Below are positions 1-6,418 of a stretch of DNA of 8,218 nucleotides, one piece after another. The notes under the pieces were generated by a model that worked only from the letters and a program-made list of their open reading frames with translations, was not told the origin of the DNA and made no database searches. Position numbers and translations under genes: made by a program. Position 1 is the stretch's first letter. Every line of letters starts with the position of its first letter. Source of the stretch: G963669175 sp964648415 (GTDB taxonomy: Bacteria > Electryoneota > Electryoneia > Electryoneales > Electryoneaceae); assembly GCA_964648415.1 (NCBI GenBank), contig CAZYOC010000203.1, positions 1 through 8,218 of the forward strand. Direction: 5' to 3'.

Positions 1-4
1 TGAT

Positions 5-31
5 GTCATTCCTGCGAAAGCAGGAATCCAG
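5..31 (+). repeat. dRS3-like palindromic repeat, copy 1
   Basis: Perfect palindrome with arms ATTCCTGC (8-15) and GCAGGAAT (20-27) around a GAAA loop, preceded by GTC and followed by CCAG. The same sequence recurs exactly at 6058-6086, 7776-7804 and 8082-8110, and again at the window end. The pattern resembles the dRS3 repeats of Neisseria and similar intergenic palindromes of many bacteria; I infer a dispersed, non-coding repeat. A second short inverted pair, CCAGAAT (28-34) and ATTCTGG (89-95), links its edge to the region just before the first gene's ribosome binding site. Confidence 0.9.
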
Positions 32-110
32 AATAAACAAGTACTTAAGAATCCTGGTATGTTCGATTCTTTGCAAGAACCACTCTAGATTCTGGAAAGG
101 CGGTTCGTTC

Positions 111-1382
111 ATGATAGATCGCAGAAACAGCGTGGTGATCCTGATCCTGCTGCTGATCGCCGGTTCCGCCGGGTGGGCGCAGGATCCACAGATGTACATG
201 GACCGTGACGCGGGCGCGCCCAACTTCCACCTCTCCGGCATCACCCTCCTTTCGGAAGAATCCGGCAAGACCAAGCTGATTTCCTACGTGGAAATCGTAT
301 ACGACAACCTGCTGTTTCTCCGCTCTGCACGGGGGTTTGAGGCGAACTACGAGGTCGATTTCTCGCTGATCCTGGGCGAGGATGAATCCGGCCCGCGTGT
401 GGTCAACAAAATCTGGCGTTCAAAGGTTGTGACCGACAATTATGAGCAGACCAACGCGCGCGATGTGTACGACCTGAGCGAGACCGAGCTGAATGTGGAG
501 CCCGGCGCCTACACCATCGTCGCCACGCTGCTGGACCTGGAGAGCAAGCGGAAGGCGGAAGCGTCCATCACCATCAATGTGCCCTCGTACGAAGTCACCG
601 GCCTGCATCTGTCCGACCTGGTGTTGTGCAAGCAGGTACGACTGGCGCCGGACAACGTCTTCGAGATCACCCCCAACGTCAACCATGTAGTGCACAATCC
701 CAAGCGGCCGGTCGCTGTTTTCTACGAGGTGTACCCGGAAGATGTGGAAGAGCTGGATATCTATTACCGTGTGCTGAATAACAAGGGCGACGTGGTGCTG
801 GAGGACAGCAAGACCATTCCGAGCGTGAAGCCCATAACGCGGGATTATATCGAGTTCATCCCGGGCGATATGCCCTATGGGTACTATGTGGTCGAGCTGC
901 AAGTCGCGGGTGACGGGCAGCGATCCCTGAAGGGCACCCATTTCAAGCTGCGCATCGTGGGCCTGCCAGCGAGTGTGGACGATATGAAACAGGCCATACG
1001 TCAGCTCCAATACATTGCCGGGTCCAAGGATATCCGGGCCATGCTGAAGGCGAATCCGGACCAGATGGAGCGTCTGTTTCGGGATTTCTGGGACAAACGG
1101 GATCCATCGGAAGGCACTCGCACCAACGAGCTGATGGAGGAATACTACCGGCGGGTGGAATACGCCAACGAGATGTTCGGCTCGTTCCGGTCCGGCTGGG
1201 AGACCGATATGGGGGAGGTGTACATCCGCTTCGGCCCGCCGTCGGAGATCGAACGTCATCCCTTCGAGTTTGACAGCAAACCCTACGAGGTCTGGTACTA
1301 TTACGATCTGCGCAGGCGATTCATTTTTGTCGATGAGATGGGCTATGGCGAATACCGCAGAGTGTCGCAACTATGGCCCTGA
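111..1382 (+). CDS. Secreted GWxTD domain-containing protein, function unknown
   Basis: A 423-residue protein recognised by its C-terminal GWxTD domain. The signature GWETD is at residues 362-366 and runs into a GEVYIRFGPP motif, and the end carries the family-typical YDLRRRFIFVDE stretch. Residues 1-23 look like a Sec signal peptide: a DRR charged start, a hydrophobic core at about 8-18, and a GWA cleavage site before Q24. No lipobox cysteine is seen. The central part (about 30-320) looks like beta-rich extracellular domains, which is only an impression from the sequence. The ATG at 111 is chosen because it begins the signal peptide and has an AAAGGCGG-like ribosome binding site at 96-103. 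The in-frame ATG at position 3 would add 36 residues, the first of them encoded by the palindromic repeat. The gene overlaps the LD-carboxypeptidase gene by 10 nt, so the two are probably co-transcribed. The biochemical role of the GWxTD family is not established. Confidence 0.88.
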   Translation: MIDRRNSVVILILLLIAGSAGWAQDPQMYMDRDAGAPNFHLSGITLLSEESGKTKLISYVEIVYDNLLFLRSARGFEANYEVDFSLILGEDESGPRVVNKIWRSKVVTDNYEQTNARDVYDLSETELNVEPGAYTIVATLLDLESKRKAEASITINVPSYEVTGLHLSDLVLCKQVRLAPDNVFEITPNVNHVVHNPKRPVAVFYEVYPEDVEELDIYYRVLNNKGDVVLEDSKTIPSVKPITRDYIEFIPGDMPYGYYVVELQVAGDGQRSLKGTHFKLRIVGLPASVDDMKQAIRQLQYIAGSKDIRAMLKANPDQMERLFRDFWDKRDPSEGTRTNELMEEYYRRVEYANEMFGSFRSGWETDMGEVYIRFGPPSEIERHPFEFDSKPYEVWYYYDLRRRFIFVDEMGYGEYRRVSQLWP

Positions 1383-2302
1383 TACCCAAGCCGCTGACGA
1401 CCGGATCACGCATCGCTGTTATTTCTCCCGCCGGCCCGATCCACGAGCAGGACTTGCAGGCCGGGATGGATCGTCTCCGCACGCAGGGATTCGAGCCGGA
1501 GCCTTTGCCGCACGCCCTGGACCGCACCTCCTACCTGGCCGGCTCCGACAGGGACCGCGCCGCCGACCTGATGTCCGCGTTCACCGACCCTCGCTACGAC
1601 GCCATCGCCTGTTCACGCGGGGGCTACGGGACCATGCGCATCCTCGAGTATCTCGACTACAAGGCCATCTCCGCGAGCCCCAAACCCCTGATCGGTTTTT
1701 CCGATATTAGCGCATTGCAGTGGACGCTCTGGAAACGGTGCGGTTTGCTGACCTTTTCCGGGCCACAAGTGGCGCGCGGCTGGGGCGGCAACCTGCACCC
1801 GTTCTCGCAGCGCTGCTGGCTGGACATGCTGACCGGCAGGCAATGGAACACACCATTGCCCCTGCCGGAGGGCGAAGTGCTGGTTGCGATCCAGCACGGC
1901 GAGGCGGAAGGGCGGCTGGTCGGAGGCAACCTGGCCCTGATGGCTGGGCTGGCGGGTACGCCCGATGCGCCGTCGTTTGCTGACAGCATCGTCCTGCTGG
2001 AAGAGATCGACGAGCCGCTGTACCGTATCGACCGGATGATGACACAGCTTCGTCTGGCGGGTGTGTTTAACGGCGTTCGCGGAGTGTTGCTGGGGCGTTT
2101 CGTGCAGCATGTGCAGGGCGAAGCGCACGACCAGGTGGAGCAGGTGGCCGATTTGATCCGGGAAGCGGTCAGTGGTGATGTACCGGTGCTGGCGGGTGTG
2201 CCTTACGGGCACGTGGGGCCGATGTGGACCGTGCCGCTGGGGGCGTGGTGCCGGATGGATGCGGACGGGAAGACAGTGGTGGTGGAGCCGAGAGAAAAGT
2301 GA
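1373..2302 (+). CDS. ldcA: LD-carboxypeptidase (peptidase S66), murein tetrapeptide carboxypeptidase
   Basis: A 309-residue protein of normal family length. LdcA removes the terminal D-alanine from murein tetrapeptides in the cytoplasm during peptidoglycan recycling. All three catalytic positions of the S66 triad can be placed: nucleophile Ser110 in GFSD, Glu210 in LLEEIDEPLYRIDRM, and His280 in GVPYGH. Their spacing is close to the Ser115/Glu217/His285 known for the Pseudomonas aeruginosa enzyme. The N-terminal ISPAGP and the SRGGYG segment (81-86) also fit the family. There is no signal peptide, as expected for a cytoplasmic enzyme. The ATG overlaps the end of the GWxTD gene by 10 nt and has only a weak ribosome binding site, which suggests translational coupling. 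Another S66 substrate, such as a microcin-like peptide (MccF type), cannot be excluded from sequence. Confidence 0.88.
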   Translation: MALIPKPLTTGSRIAVISPAGPIHEQDLQAGMDRLRTQGFEPEPLPHALDRTSYLAGSDRDRAADLMSAFTDPRYDAIACSRGGYGTMRILEYLDYKAISASPKPLIGFSDISALQWTLWKRCGLLTFSGPQVARGWGGNLHPFSQRCWLDMLTGRQWNTPLPLPEGEVLVAIQHGEAEGRLVGGNLALMAGLAGTPDAPSFADSIVLLEEIDEPLYRIDRMMTQLRLAGVFNGVRGVLLGRFVQHVQGEAHDQVEQVADLIREAVSGDVPVLAGVPYGHVGPMWTVPLGAWCRMDADGKTVVVEPREK

Positions 2303-2415
2303 ACACGTTGCATGGCCCGGTTTGCCGTGCTGTTGAGCGTGGGTTGACATCACAGTTAGCTATGGATGACGCCCTATAGCACTTTGGTTCGTGTCTAAGG
2401 CAAGCCGGGATAGAC

Positions 2416-2499
2416 GCTCCAAGGTTCTGTCAGGTCGTGAACAGGCTCCAAGGTTCTGTCAGGTCGTGAACAGGCTCCAAGGTTCTGTCAGGTCCTGAA
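2416..2499. repeat. Three tandem copies of a 29-bp repeat
   Basis: Units begin GCTCCAAGGTTCTG. Copies 1 (2416-2444) and 2 (2445-2473) are identical. Copy 3 (2474-2499) lacks the last three bases and has a single G-to-C change at 2495. The period of 29 is not a multiple of three and there are no unique spacers, so this is a plain tandem repeat rather than coding sequence or CRISPR. Confidence 0.92.
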
Positions 2500-2529
2500 G
2501 CGTGTCTGTTTACGCTGGAGACCTGACAG
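2485..2529. repeat. Inverted repeat (hairpin) at the end of the 29-bp array
   Basis: CTGTCAGGTC (2485-2494) is perfectly complementary to GACCTGACAG (2520-2529). After a small internal loop, AGCGT (2499-2503) also pairs with ACGCT (2512-2516), leaving an 8-base apical loop. The left arm is part of the third 29-bp copy, so every copy carries one half of this pairing. No T-run follows, so it does not look like a standard Rho-independent terminator. Confidence 0.75.
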
Positions 2530-2552
2530 TGAGACGTGTTGAAGATGGAGCT

Positions 2553-2590
2553 GTGTCGGATCTCCGCAAACGACGCTAAGGATCCGACAC
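2553..2590. repeat. Inverted repeat with 10-bp arms
   Basis: GTGTCGGATC (2553-2562) is a perfect reverse complement of GATCCGACAC (2581-2590), with an 18-base loop. A degenerate copy of the right arm, GATCCAACAC, follows at 2602-2611. No T-run follows. It may be a transcript hairpin or a protein-binding palindrome; function unknown. Confidence 0.7.
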
Positions 2591-2642
2591 GACCGAGTTA
2601 AGATCCAACACGAAAGCTGAGTTCGGATCACAAAACGGTTGA

Positions 2643-2672
2643 AGTGGAGCCATAGAGAGTGGAGCCATAGAG
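2643..2672. repeat. Perfect 15-bp tandem duplication upstream of purN
   Basis: AGTGGAGCCATAGAG occurs at 2643-2657 and again at 2658-2672. Each copy contains GGAG. The second copy runs directly into the G-run that serves as the purN ribosome binding site, so the duplication lies within the probable 5' leader. Confidence 0.88.
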
Positions 2673-2677
2673 GGGGG
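2672..2677 (+). promoter_or_regulatory. purN ribosome binding site (G-run)
   Basis: A GGGGGG run 8 nt before the ATG at 2686. This spacing favours ATG 2686 over the in-frame GTG at 2677, which would overlap the G-run itself. Confidence 0.55.
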
Positions 2678-2685
2678 TGAACAGG

Positions 2686-3294
2686 ATGGTGCGGCTGGGG
2701 ATCATGGCGTCGGGCCGGGGCAGCAACGCAGAGTCGGTGCTGCGAGCCTGCCGTGAGGGACGAGTGCAGGCCGAAGGCGCGGTGGTCGTCTCGAACAAGA
2801 CCAGTGCCCGGGTGCATGACGTCGCCACGGAATACGGCATTCCCAGCTTCACCATCTGCCGGGATCAGTTCAGCAGCGGCAAAGTGTTCGCCGACAAACT
2901 CATCTCCACCTTCCGCGAGCATGGAGTGGATGTGATCCTGTTGGCCGGCTACATGCGGAAGATCCCGCCGGCGCTGATCCGGGCGTTTCCGAAAGCCATT
3001 CTGAACATCCACCCGGCGTTGTTGCCGAAGCACGGCGGCAAGGGGATGTACGGGGAACGGGTGCATGAGAACGTGATCCGGGAGGGCGACACGGAAACCG
3101 GCGTGACGATCCATTTTGTCAACGAGAAGTATGACGACGGCGCAATATTCTTCCAGCAGGGAGGAGTACCTGTGAGACCCGACGATACCGTGCAGACGCT
3201 GGCGGCGCGGGTGTTGAAAGTCGAACATGAGAGCTACCCGAAAGCGGTGCAGCTCTGGATTGATACAGTGTACACAGGGAAGGGACAGACGTGA
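2686..3294 (+). CDS. purN: Phosphoribosylglycinamide formyltransferase (GAR transformylase)
   Basis: A 202-residue protein of usual PurN length. It transfers the formyl group of 10-formyltetrahydrofolate to glycinamide ribonucleotide, the third step of purine synthesis. Numbered from ATG 2686, the phosphate-binding motif SGRGSN is at 9-14 and NIHPALLP starts at 107. The catalytic residues known from the E. coli enzyme (Asn106, His108, Asp144) align with Asn107, His109 and Asp150 (in YDDGAIF). The ATG is chosen for its spacing from the G-run; starting at GTG 2677 would add three residues. The stop overlaps the purH start in a GTGA tetranucleotide, so the two genes are very likely translated from one mRNA. 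Nothing is truncated. Confidence 0.95.
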   Translation: MVRLGIMASGRGSNAESVLRACREGRVQAEGAVVVSNKTSARVHDVATEYGIPSFTICRDQFSSGKVFADKLISTFREHGVDVILLAGYMRKIPPALIRAFPKAILNIHPALLPKHGGKGMYGERVHENVIREGDTETGVTIHFVNEKYDDGAIFFQQGGVPVRPDDTVQTLAARVLKVEHESYPKAVQLWIDTVYTGKGQT

Positions 3295-4853
3295 GCAAGG
3301 TCAGGCGCGCATTAATCAGTGTTACGGACAAGTCGGGAGTGGCGGAGTTCGCCAAAGGGTTGCAGAAGCTGGGCATCGAGATTCTCTCCACCGGCGGCAC
3401 AGGCAAAGCCCTGGCCGACGCCGGAGTAGCGTTTACCGAGGTGTCGGAGGCCACCGGATTCCCGGAAATCATGGGCGGACGTGTCAAGACGCTGCACCCG
3501 AAAATCCACGGCGGCATCCTGTACCGTCGCGGACTCGAGGAAGACGAGAAGGCGGTCGAGGAGCACGGCCTGGTGGGCATCGACCTGGTGGTGGTGAACC
3601 TGTACAAGTTCGAGGAGCGCACCGCCGGGGACGTCAGCGACGCCGAAGCGATCGAGGCCATCGACATCGGCGGCCCCGGGATGATCCGAGCCGCGGCGAA
3701 GAACTGGGCGTATGTGGGAGTGGTGACGTCGGCCGCGCAGTACGATACCGTGCTGGACGAGTTGAAAGCCGGCGGCGAACTGACCGGCGCCACCCGCCGA
3801 ACCCTGGCCGGGGAAGCGTTTGAGGTGACCGCTCGCTACGACCGCGCCATCGCCGACTGGTTCGCGACGACGCAGCCGGTTGAGGAAAAACCCGCCATGC
3901 CCGAGCGGCTCAATTTCATCCTCAACAAGCAGCAGCCCATGCGTTACGGCGAGAACCCGCACCAGGCGGCCGCGTATTACGGGCTGGGCGGGGAAGAGGG
4001 CGTCGGCCTGCTGGCCTGCGAGCAGCTGCACGGCAAGAAACTGTCGTTCAATAACATGATTGACGCCGACATCGCCCTGGCGCTGCCTTCGGAGTTCGAG
4101 GAGCCCTGTGTGGCGATCCTGAAGCATACCACGCCTTCCGGGGTGGCGATAGGCGAGACGCTGGCGGAAGCGGAAACCGGCGCGCGCGCCTGCGATCCCA
4201 TGAGCGCGTTCGGCGGCATTGTCGGCATGAACCGCACCTGCGACGAGCAGACCGCCGCGCAGATCAACAAGGCCTTCACCGAGGTGGTGGTCGCGCCGGA
4301 TTTCACCGATGACGCCCTGGCGCTGCTCAAGAAAAAGAAGAACCTGCGTATCCTGAAGGCCAGTCCGGGCGCGACCAACATGGTGGGCTACGATGTACGC
4401 CGTGTATCCGGCGGACTGTTGGTGCAGGAGCGGGATTACGGGTTCCCGGAGCTGGACGAGCTGAAAGTGGTGACTGACCGTCAGCCGACGGATAAAGAAC
4501 TGATTTCGCTGAAGTTCGCCTGGAAGGTGTGCAAGTATGTGAAGTCCAACGCCATCCTGTTTGCCCGTGACGGGAAGACGCTCGGCATGGGCGCGGGGCA
4601 GATGAGCCGTGTGGACGCGGCCATGCTGGCGAAGCTGAAAGCGAAGGACGCCGGCCTGGATCTGACCGGTTCGGTGGTGGCGTCGGACGCGTTCTTCCCC
4701 TTCGCCGACGGGTTGTTGCAGACGGTGGACGCCGGTGCGACGGCGGTGATCGAGCCGGGCGGGAGTGTCCGGGACCAGGAAGTGATCGACGCGGCCAACG
4801 AGCATAACATCGCCATGGTCTTTACCGGGCGCCGCCACTTCCGGCACGCTTGA
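3291..4853 (+). CDS. purH: Bifunctional AICAR transformylase / IMP cyclohydrolase
   Basis: A 520-residue protein, full length for PurH, which catalyses the last two steps to IMP. The N-terminal IMP cyclohydrolase (MGS-like) domain covers about 1-195, with STGGTG (33-38) and GGRVKTLHPK (62-71). The C-terminal AICAR formyltransferase domain covers about 205-520, with QPMRYGENPHQ (215-225), the catalytic Lys278-His279 pair, KYVKSNAI (415-422), SDAFFPFADG (465-474) and FTGRRHFRH at the end. The start is GTG, overlapping the purN stop by 4 nt, with AGGGA at 3281-3285 as ribosome binding site. Oddity: the motif after Lys-His reads KHTTPSG, where many bacteria have KHxNPCG. Human ATIC also departs from that form, so activity is expected to be retained. 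mreB follows after 130 bp. Confidence 0.97.
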   Translation: MSKVRRALISVTDKSGVAEFAKGLQKLGIEILSTGGTGKALADAGVAFTEVSEATGFPEIMGGRVKTLHPKIHGGILYRRGLEEDEKAVEEHGLVGIDLVVVNLYKFEERTAGDVSDAEAIEAIDIGGPGMIRAAAKNWAYVGVVTSAAQYDTVLDELKAGGELTGATRRTLAGEAFEVTARYDRAIADWFATTQPVEEKPAMPERLNFILNKQQPMRYGENPHQAAAYYGLGGEEGVGLLACEQLHGKKLSFNNMIDADIALALPSEFEEPCVAILKHTTPSGVAIGETLAEAETGARACDPMSAFGGIVGMNRTCDEQTAAQINKAFTEVVVAPDFTDDALALLKKKKNLRILKASPGATNMVGYDVRRVSGGLLVQERDYGFPELDELKVVTDRQPTDKELISLKFAWKVCKYVKSNAILFARDGKTLGMGAGQMSRVDAAMLAKLKAKDAGLDLTGSVVASDAFFPFADGLLQTVDAGATAVIEPGGSVRDQEVIDAANEHNIAMVFTGRRHFRHA

Positions 4854-4882
4854 GAAAAACAGGGGTTTCGCGAGACTCTACA

Positions 4883-4911
4883 TTGACTCACGCCTTGCGC
4901 TGGCCTAGCTT
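4883..4911 (+). promoter_or_regulatory. Possible sigma-70-type promoter for mreB
   Basis: TTGACT (4883-4888, five of six consensus bases), a 17-bp spacer, then TAGCTT (4906-4911), which keeps the first two and the last base of TATAAT. It lies about 70 bp before the mreB start in a 130-bp gap that otherwise holds no gene. This would let mreB be transcribed separately from purNH. The -10 match is weak. Confidence 0.4.
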
Positions 4912-4946
4912 ATAGCTTCTTGGTTCTGCTCGAGTTGGCGTGACGT

Positions 4947-4975
4947 AAGCAGTTGATCTGCTTGAGGATTTGGAG
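4947..4975 (+). promoter_or_regulatory. Small hairpin and ribosome binding site in the mreB leader
   Basis: AAGCAG (4947-4952) pairs with CTGCTT (4958-4963) around a 5-base loop. GGAG (4972-4975) follows, 8 nt before the mreB ATG. The ribosome binding site is clear; a regulatory role for the hairpin is conjecture. Confidence 0.45.
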
Positions 4976-4983
4976 ACTGTAGG

Positions 4984-6009
4984 ATGCCGTTTTTCTCCTT
5001 CGGGAAATATCTGGCGAATGACATCGCCATGGATCTGGGGACCGCAAACACTTTGGTGTATGTGAAGGGACGCGGGATTGTGGTGCGGGAACCGTCGGTT
5101 GTCGCGATTCGCAAGGACGACGCCAAAGTGATGGCGATTGGTCGGGAGGCCCGCCATATGCTGGGGAAGACTCACCAGAACATCGAAGTGATTCGCCCCA
5201 TGCGGCATGGTGTGATCGACGACGACGAAGTCGCGGAAATCATGATCCGCAGCCTGCTGAAACGTGTGACCAAGCACCGGCTGGTGCGGCCCCGGGCGAT
5301 TGTCTGTGTGCCCTCCGGCGTGACCAAATCAGAAAAGCGGATTATTCGCGACGCGGCGGAACACGCCGGCTGCCGTGAGGTCTACCTGATCGCCGAACCC
5401 ATGGCGGCCGCCATGGGAGTGGGCCTGCCGGTGGACGAAGCGGTGGGCAGCATGGTGATCGACATCGGCGGTGGGACCACAGAAATCGCGGTGATCTCGC
5501 TGTCCGGCATCGTTACAGACACCAGCATCCGTGTCGGCGGCGATGAAATGGACGACAACATCATGCAGTTCATGCGCCGGACCTACAACCTGCTGATCGG
5601 CGACCGGATGGCCGAAGAGATCAAGCAGAAGGTGGGCTCGGCGGTGCCGCTGGAGCAGGAAGTCAGCATGATCGCCAAGGGCCGCGACCTCGTAGCCGGG
5701 ATTCCCAAAGCCATAGAAATCAACTCGATGGAAATCCGTGAAGCCATCGCGGAACCGGTGGCGCAGATTGTGGAAGCGGTCAAGTTGTCGCTGGAGAAAA
5801 CACCGCCCATGCTCGCGGCGGACATCCGGGATCGCGGGATTGTTCTGACCGGCGGAGGAGCCCTGCTGAAGGGCCTCGACCAGCGCCTGCGCGAAGAAAC
5901 CAGCCTGCCCATCAGCCAGGCGGAAGACCCACTGACCTGCGTTGTACGCGGCACCGGTGTGGTTCTGGACCACTTTGAACGCTATGAAGCGGTGTTGTTG
6001 AAGAACTGA
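4984..6009 (+). CDS. mreB: Rod shape-determining protein MreB (bacterial actin)
   Basis: A 341-residue actin-fold ATPase of normal MreB length. It polymerises under the inner membrane and guides the elongasome for sidewall peptidoglycan synthesis. The nucleotide-binding signatures are all present: phosphate-1 loop DLGTANT (17-23), phosphate-2 loop DIGGGTTE (160-167), and the adenosine motif TGGGALL (289-295). AEPMAAAMGVGLPV (137-150) is also typical. The N-terminal MPFFSFGKYL could act as a short membrane-contact segment, as in some Gram-negative MreB proteins (inference). The ATG has GGAG 8 nt upstream. It follows purH by 130 bp. mreC follows only after 409 bp of repeats and leader, which is unusually far for an mre operon. 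Confidence 0.97.
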   Translation: MPFFSFGKYLANDIAMDLGTANTLVYVKGRGIVVREPSVVAIRKDDAKVMAIGREARHMLGKTHQNIEVIRPMRHGVIDDDEVAEIMIRSLLKRVTKHRLVRPRAIVCVPSGVTKSEKRIIRDAAEHAGCREVYLIAEPMAAAMGVGLPVDEAVGSMVIDIGGGTTEIAVISLSGIVTDTSIRVGGDEMDDNIMQFMRRTYNLLIGDRMAEEIKQKVGSAVPLEQEVSMIAKGRDLVAGIPKAIEINSMEIREAIAEPVAQIVEAVKLSLEKTPPMLAADIRDRGIVLTGGGALLKGLDQRLREETSLPISQAEDPLTCVVRGTGVVLDHFERYEAVLLKN

Positions 6010-6021
6010 GAAGTAAAGAAA

Positions 6022-6048
6022 GTGAAAAAAGTGAAAAAAGTGAAAAAA
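6022..6048. repeat. A-rich 9-bp tandem repeat (GTGAAAAAA x3)
   Basis: Three perfect GTGAAAAAA units start 12 bp after the mreB stop and are preceded by a degenerate AAGTAAAGAA. They are followed by a short linker, GTATAGCGA, then directly by the palindrome at 6058. The same order (9-bp units, linker, palindrome) recurs downstream of mreD. Confidence 0.92.
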
Positions 6049-6056
6049 GTATAGCG

Positions 6057-6266
6057 AGTGTCATTCCTGCGAAAGCAGGAATCCAGACAACAGACTGAAC
6101 CAGTGTACCCAATGAGTGTCATTCCTGCGTAAAAGACTGTATCATAATGCCCAATGAGTGTCATTCCTGCGAAACAGACTGTATCATAATGCCCAATGAG
6201 TGTCATTCCTGCGTAAAAGACTGTATCATAATGCCCAATGAGTGTCATTCCTGCGAAATCAGGAAT
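6057..6266 (+). repeat. Palindromic repeat followed by tandem 42-bp derivatives
   Basis: The array starts with a 58-bp unit (6057-6114) carrying the full palindrome (arms 6063-6070 and 6075-6082). Three 42-bp units follow at 6115-6156, 6157-6198 and 6199-6240. A last partial copy (6241-6266) again has both palindrome arms, shortened to 7 bp (ATTCCTG at 6247 and CAGGAAT at 6260). Each 42-bp unit keeps GTGTCATTCCTGCG and ends ATGCCCAATG but lacks the right arm. Unit 2 corresponds to the 58-bp unit minus exactly 16 bp. The units are near-identical with no unique spacers, so this is not a CRISPR. An antisense reading frame through the array gives a 14-residue repeat, only because 42 is divisible by three. 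Confidence 0.9.
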
Positions 6267-6418
6267 GGCAACATCGGGTTCAATCGACGTTAGTTTTCAA
6301 GAATTTCTATATCCTGAACCTTGTTTTACAGAGCTTTGATAACTCTTTTGATCGCCGAACCACGAACCCGTCCATCATGGCGGACGTTTTGCAGCGAATT
6401 CCATACACGTAACCGTCC
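6267..6418 (+). other. mreC leader region, no gene
   Basis: About 150 bp of non-repeated, locally AT-rich DNA between the repeat array and mreC. A very weak promoter-like pair is TCGACG (6284-6289) and TATATC (6308-6313), 18 bp apart. A short inverted pair, CGTCC and GGACG, flanks an ATG at 6377; that ATG opens an in-frame reading frame of 11 codons closed by TAA at 6410. No Shine-Dalgarno sequence precedes the mreC ATG. Confidence 0.45.

Larger units (their letters stand above)
2303..2685. other. Non-coding gap between ldcA and purN, rich in short repeats
   Basis: About 380 bp with no gene I can support. It holds a three-copy 29-bp tandem repeat (2416-2499), a long hairpin (2485-2529), a second inverted repeat (2553-2590), two imperfect copies of a roughly 21-bp sequence beginning GATCCGACAC (2581) and GATCCAACAC (2602), and a perfect 15-bp duplication (2643-2672). 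None of these resembles the palindrome/A-tract family found elsewhere in the window. No hairpin followed by a T-run is seen after ldcA, so no intrinsic terminator is called. Confidence 0.7.

Noticed and set aside
2344..2349. Perfect TTGACA box downstream of ldcA
   Set aside because: No acceptable -10 hexamer lies 16-18 bp downstream. The nearest TATAGC (2375) is 25 bp away, so no promoter is called.
2677..2679. GTG at 2677 as the purN start
   Set aside because: It would overlap the G-run that serves as ribosome binding site. ATG 2686 has proper spacing and begins at the family's usual position.
3312..4847. Long minus-strand open frame opposite purH (511 codons), and a similar one opposite the GWxTD gene (420-1370)
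   Set aside because: The sense-strand genes are clear conserved families. The antisense frames are long because of GC-rich codon use and carry no recognisable domain.
6058..6086. Palindrome as a Rho-independent terminator for mreB (and likewise 7776-7804 for mreD)
   Set aside because: On the + strand the hairpin is followed by CCAG and no T-run. The T-rich side is on the other strand and starts 14 nt from the stem, too far for a standard terminator.
6115..6240. CRISPR-like array
   Set aside because: The 42-bp units are contiguous and near-identical, with no unique spacers, and no cas genes are present.
5982..6248. Minus-strand reading frame encoding a 14-residue repeat (MTLIGHYDTVFYAG) in tandem
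   Set aside because: It is produced by the 42-bp DNA repeat, whose length is a multiple of three. It runs into the A-tracts and the end of mreB, and has no ribosome binding site or domain. It is a repeat artefact.
6377..6412. In-frame upstream ATG as an earlier mreC start
   Set aside because: The frame is closed by TAA at 6410-6412 before the mreC ATG at 6419. It would be an 11-codon upstream frame at most, with no ribosome binding site.
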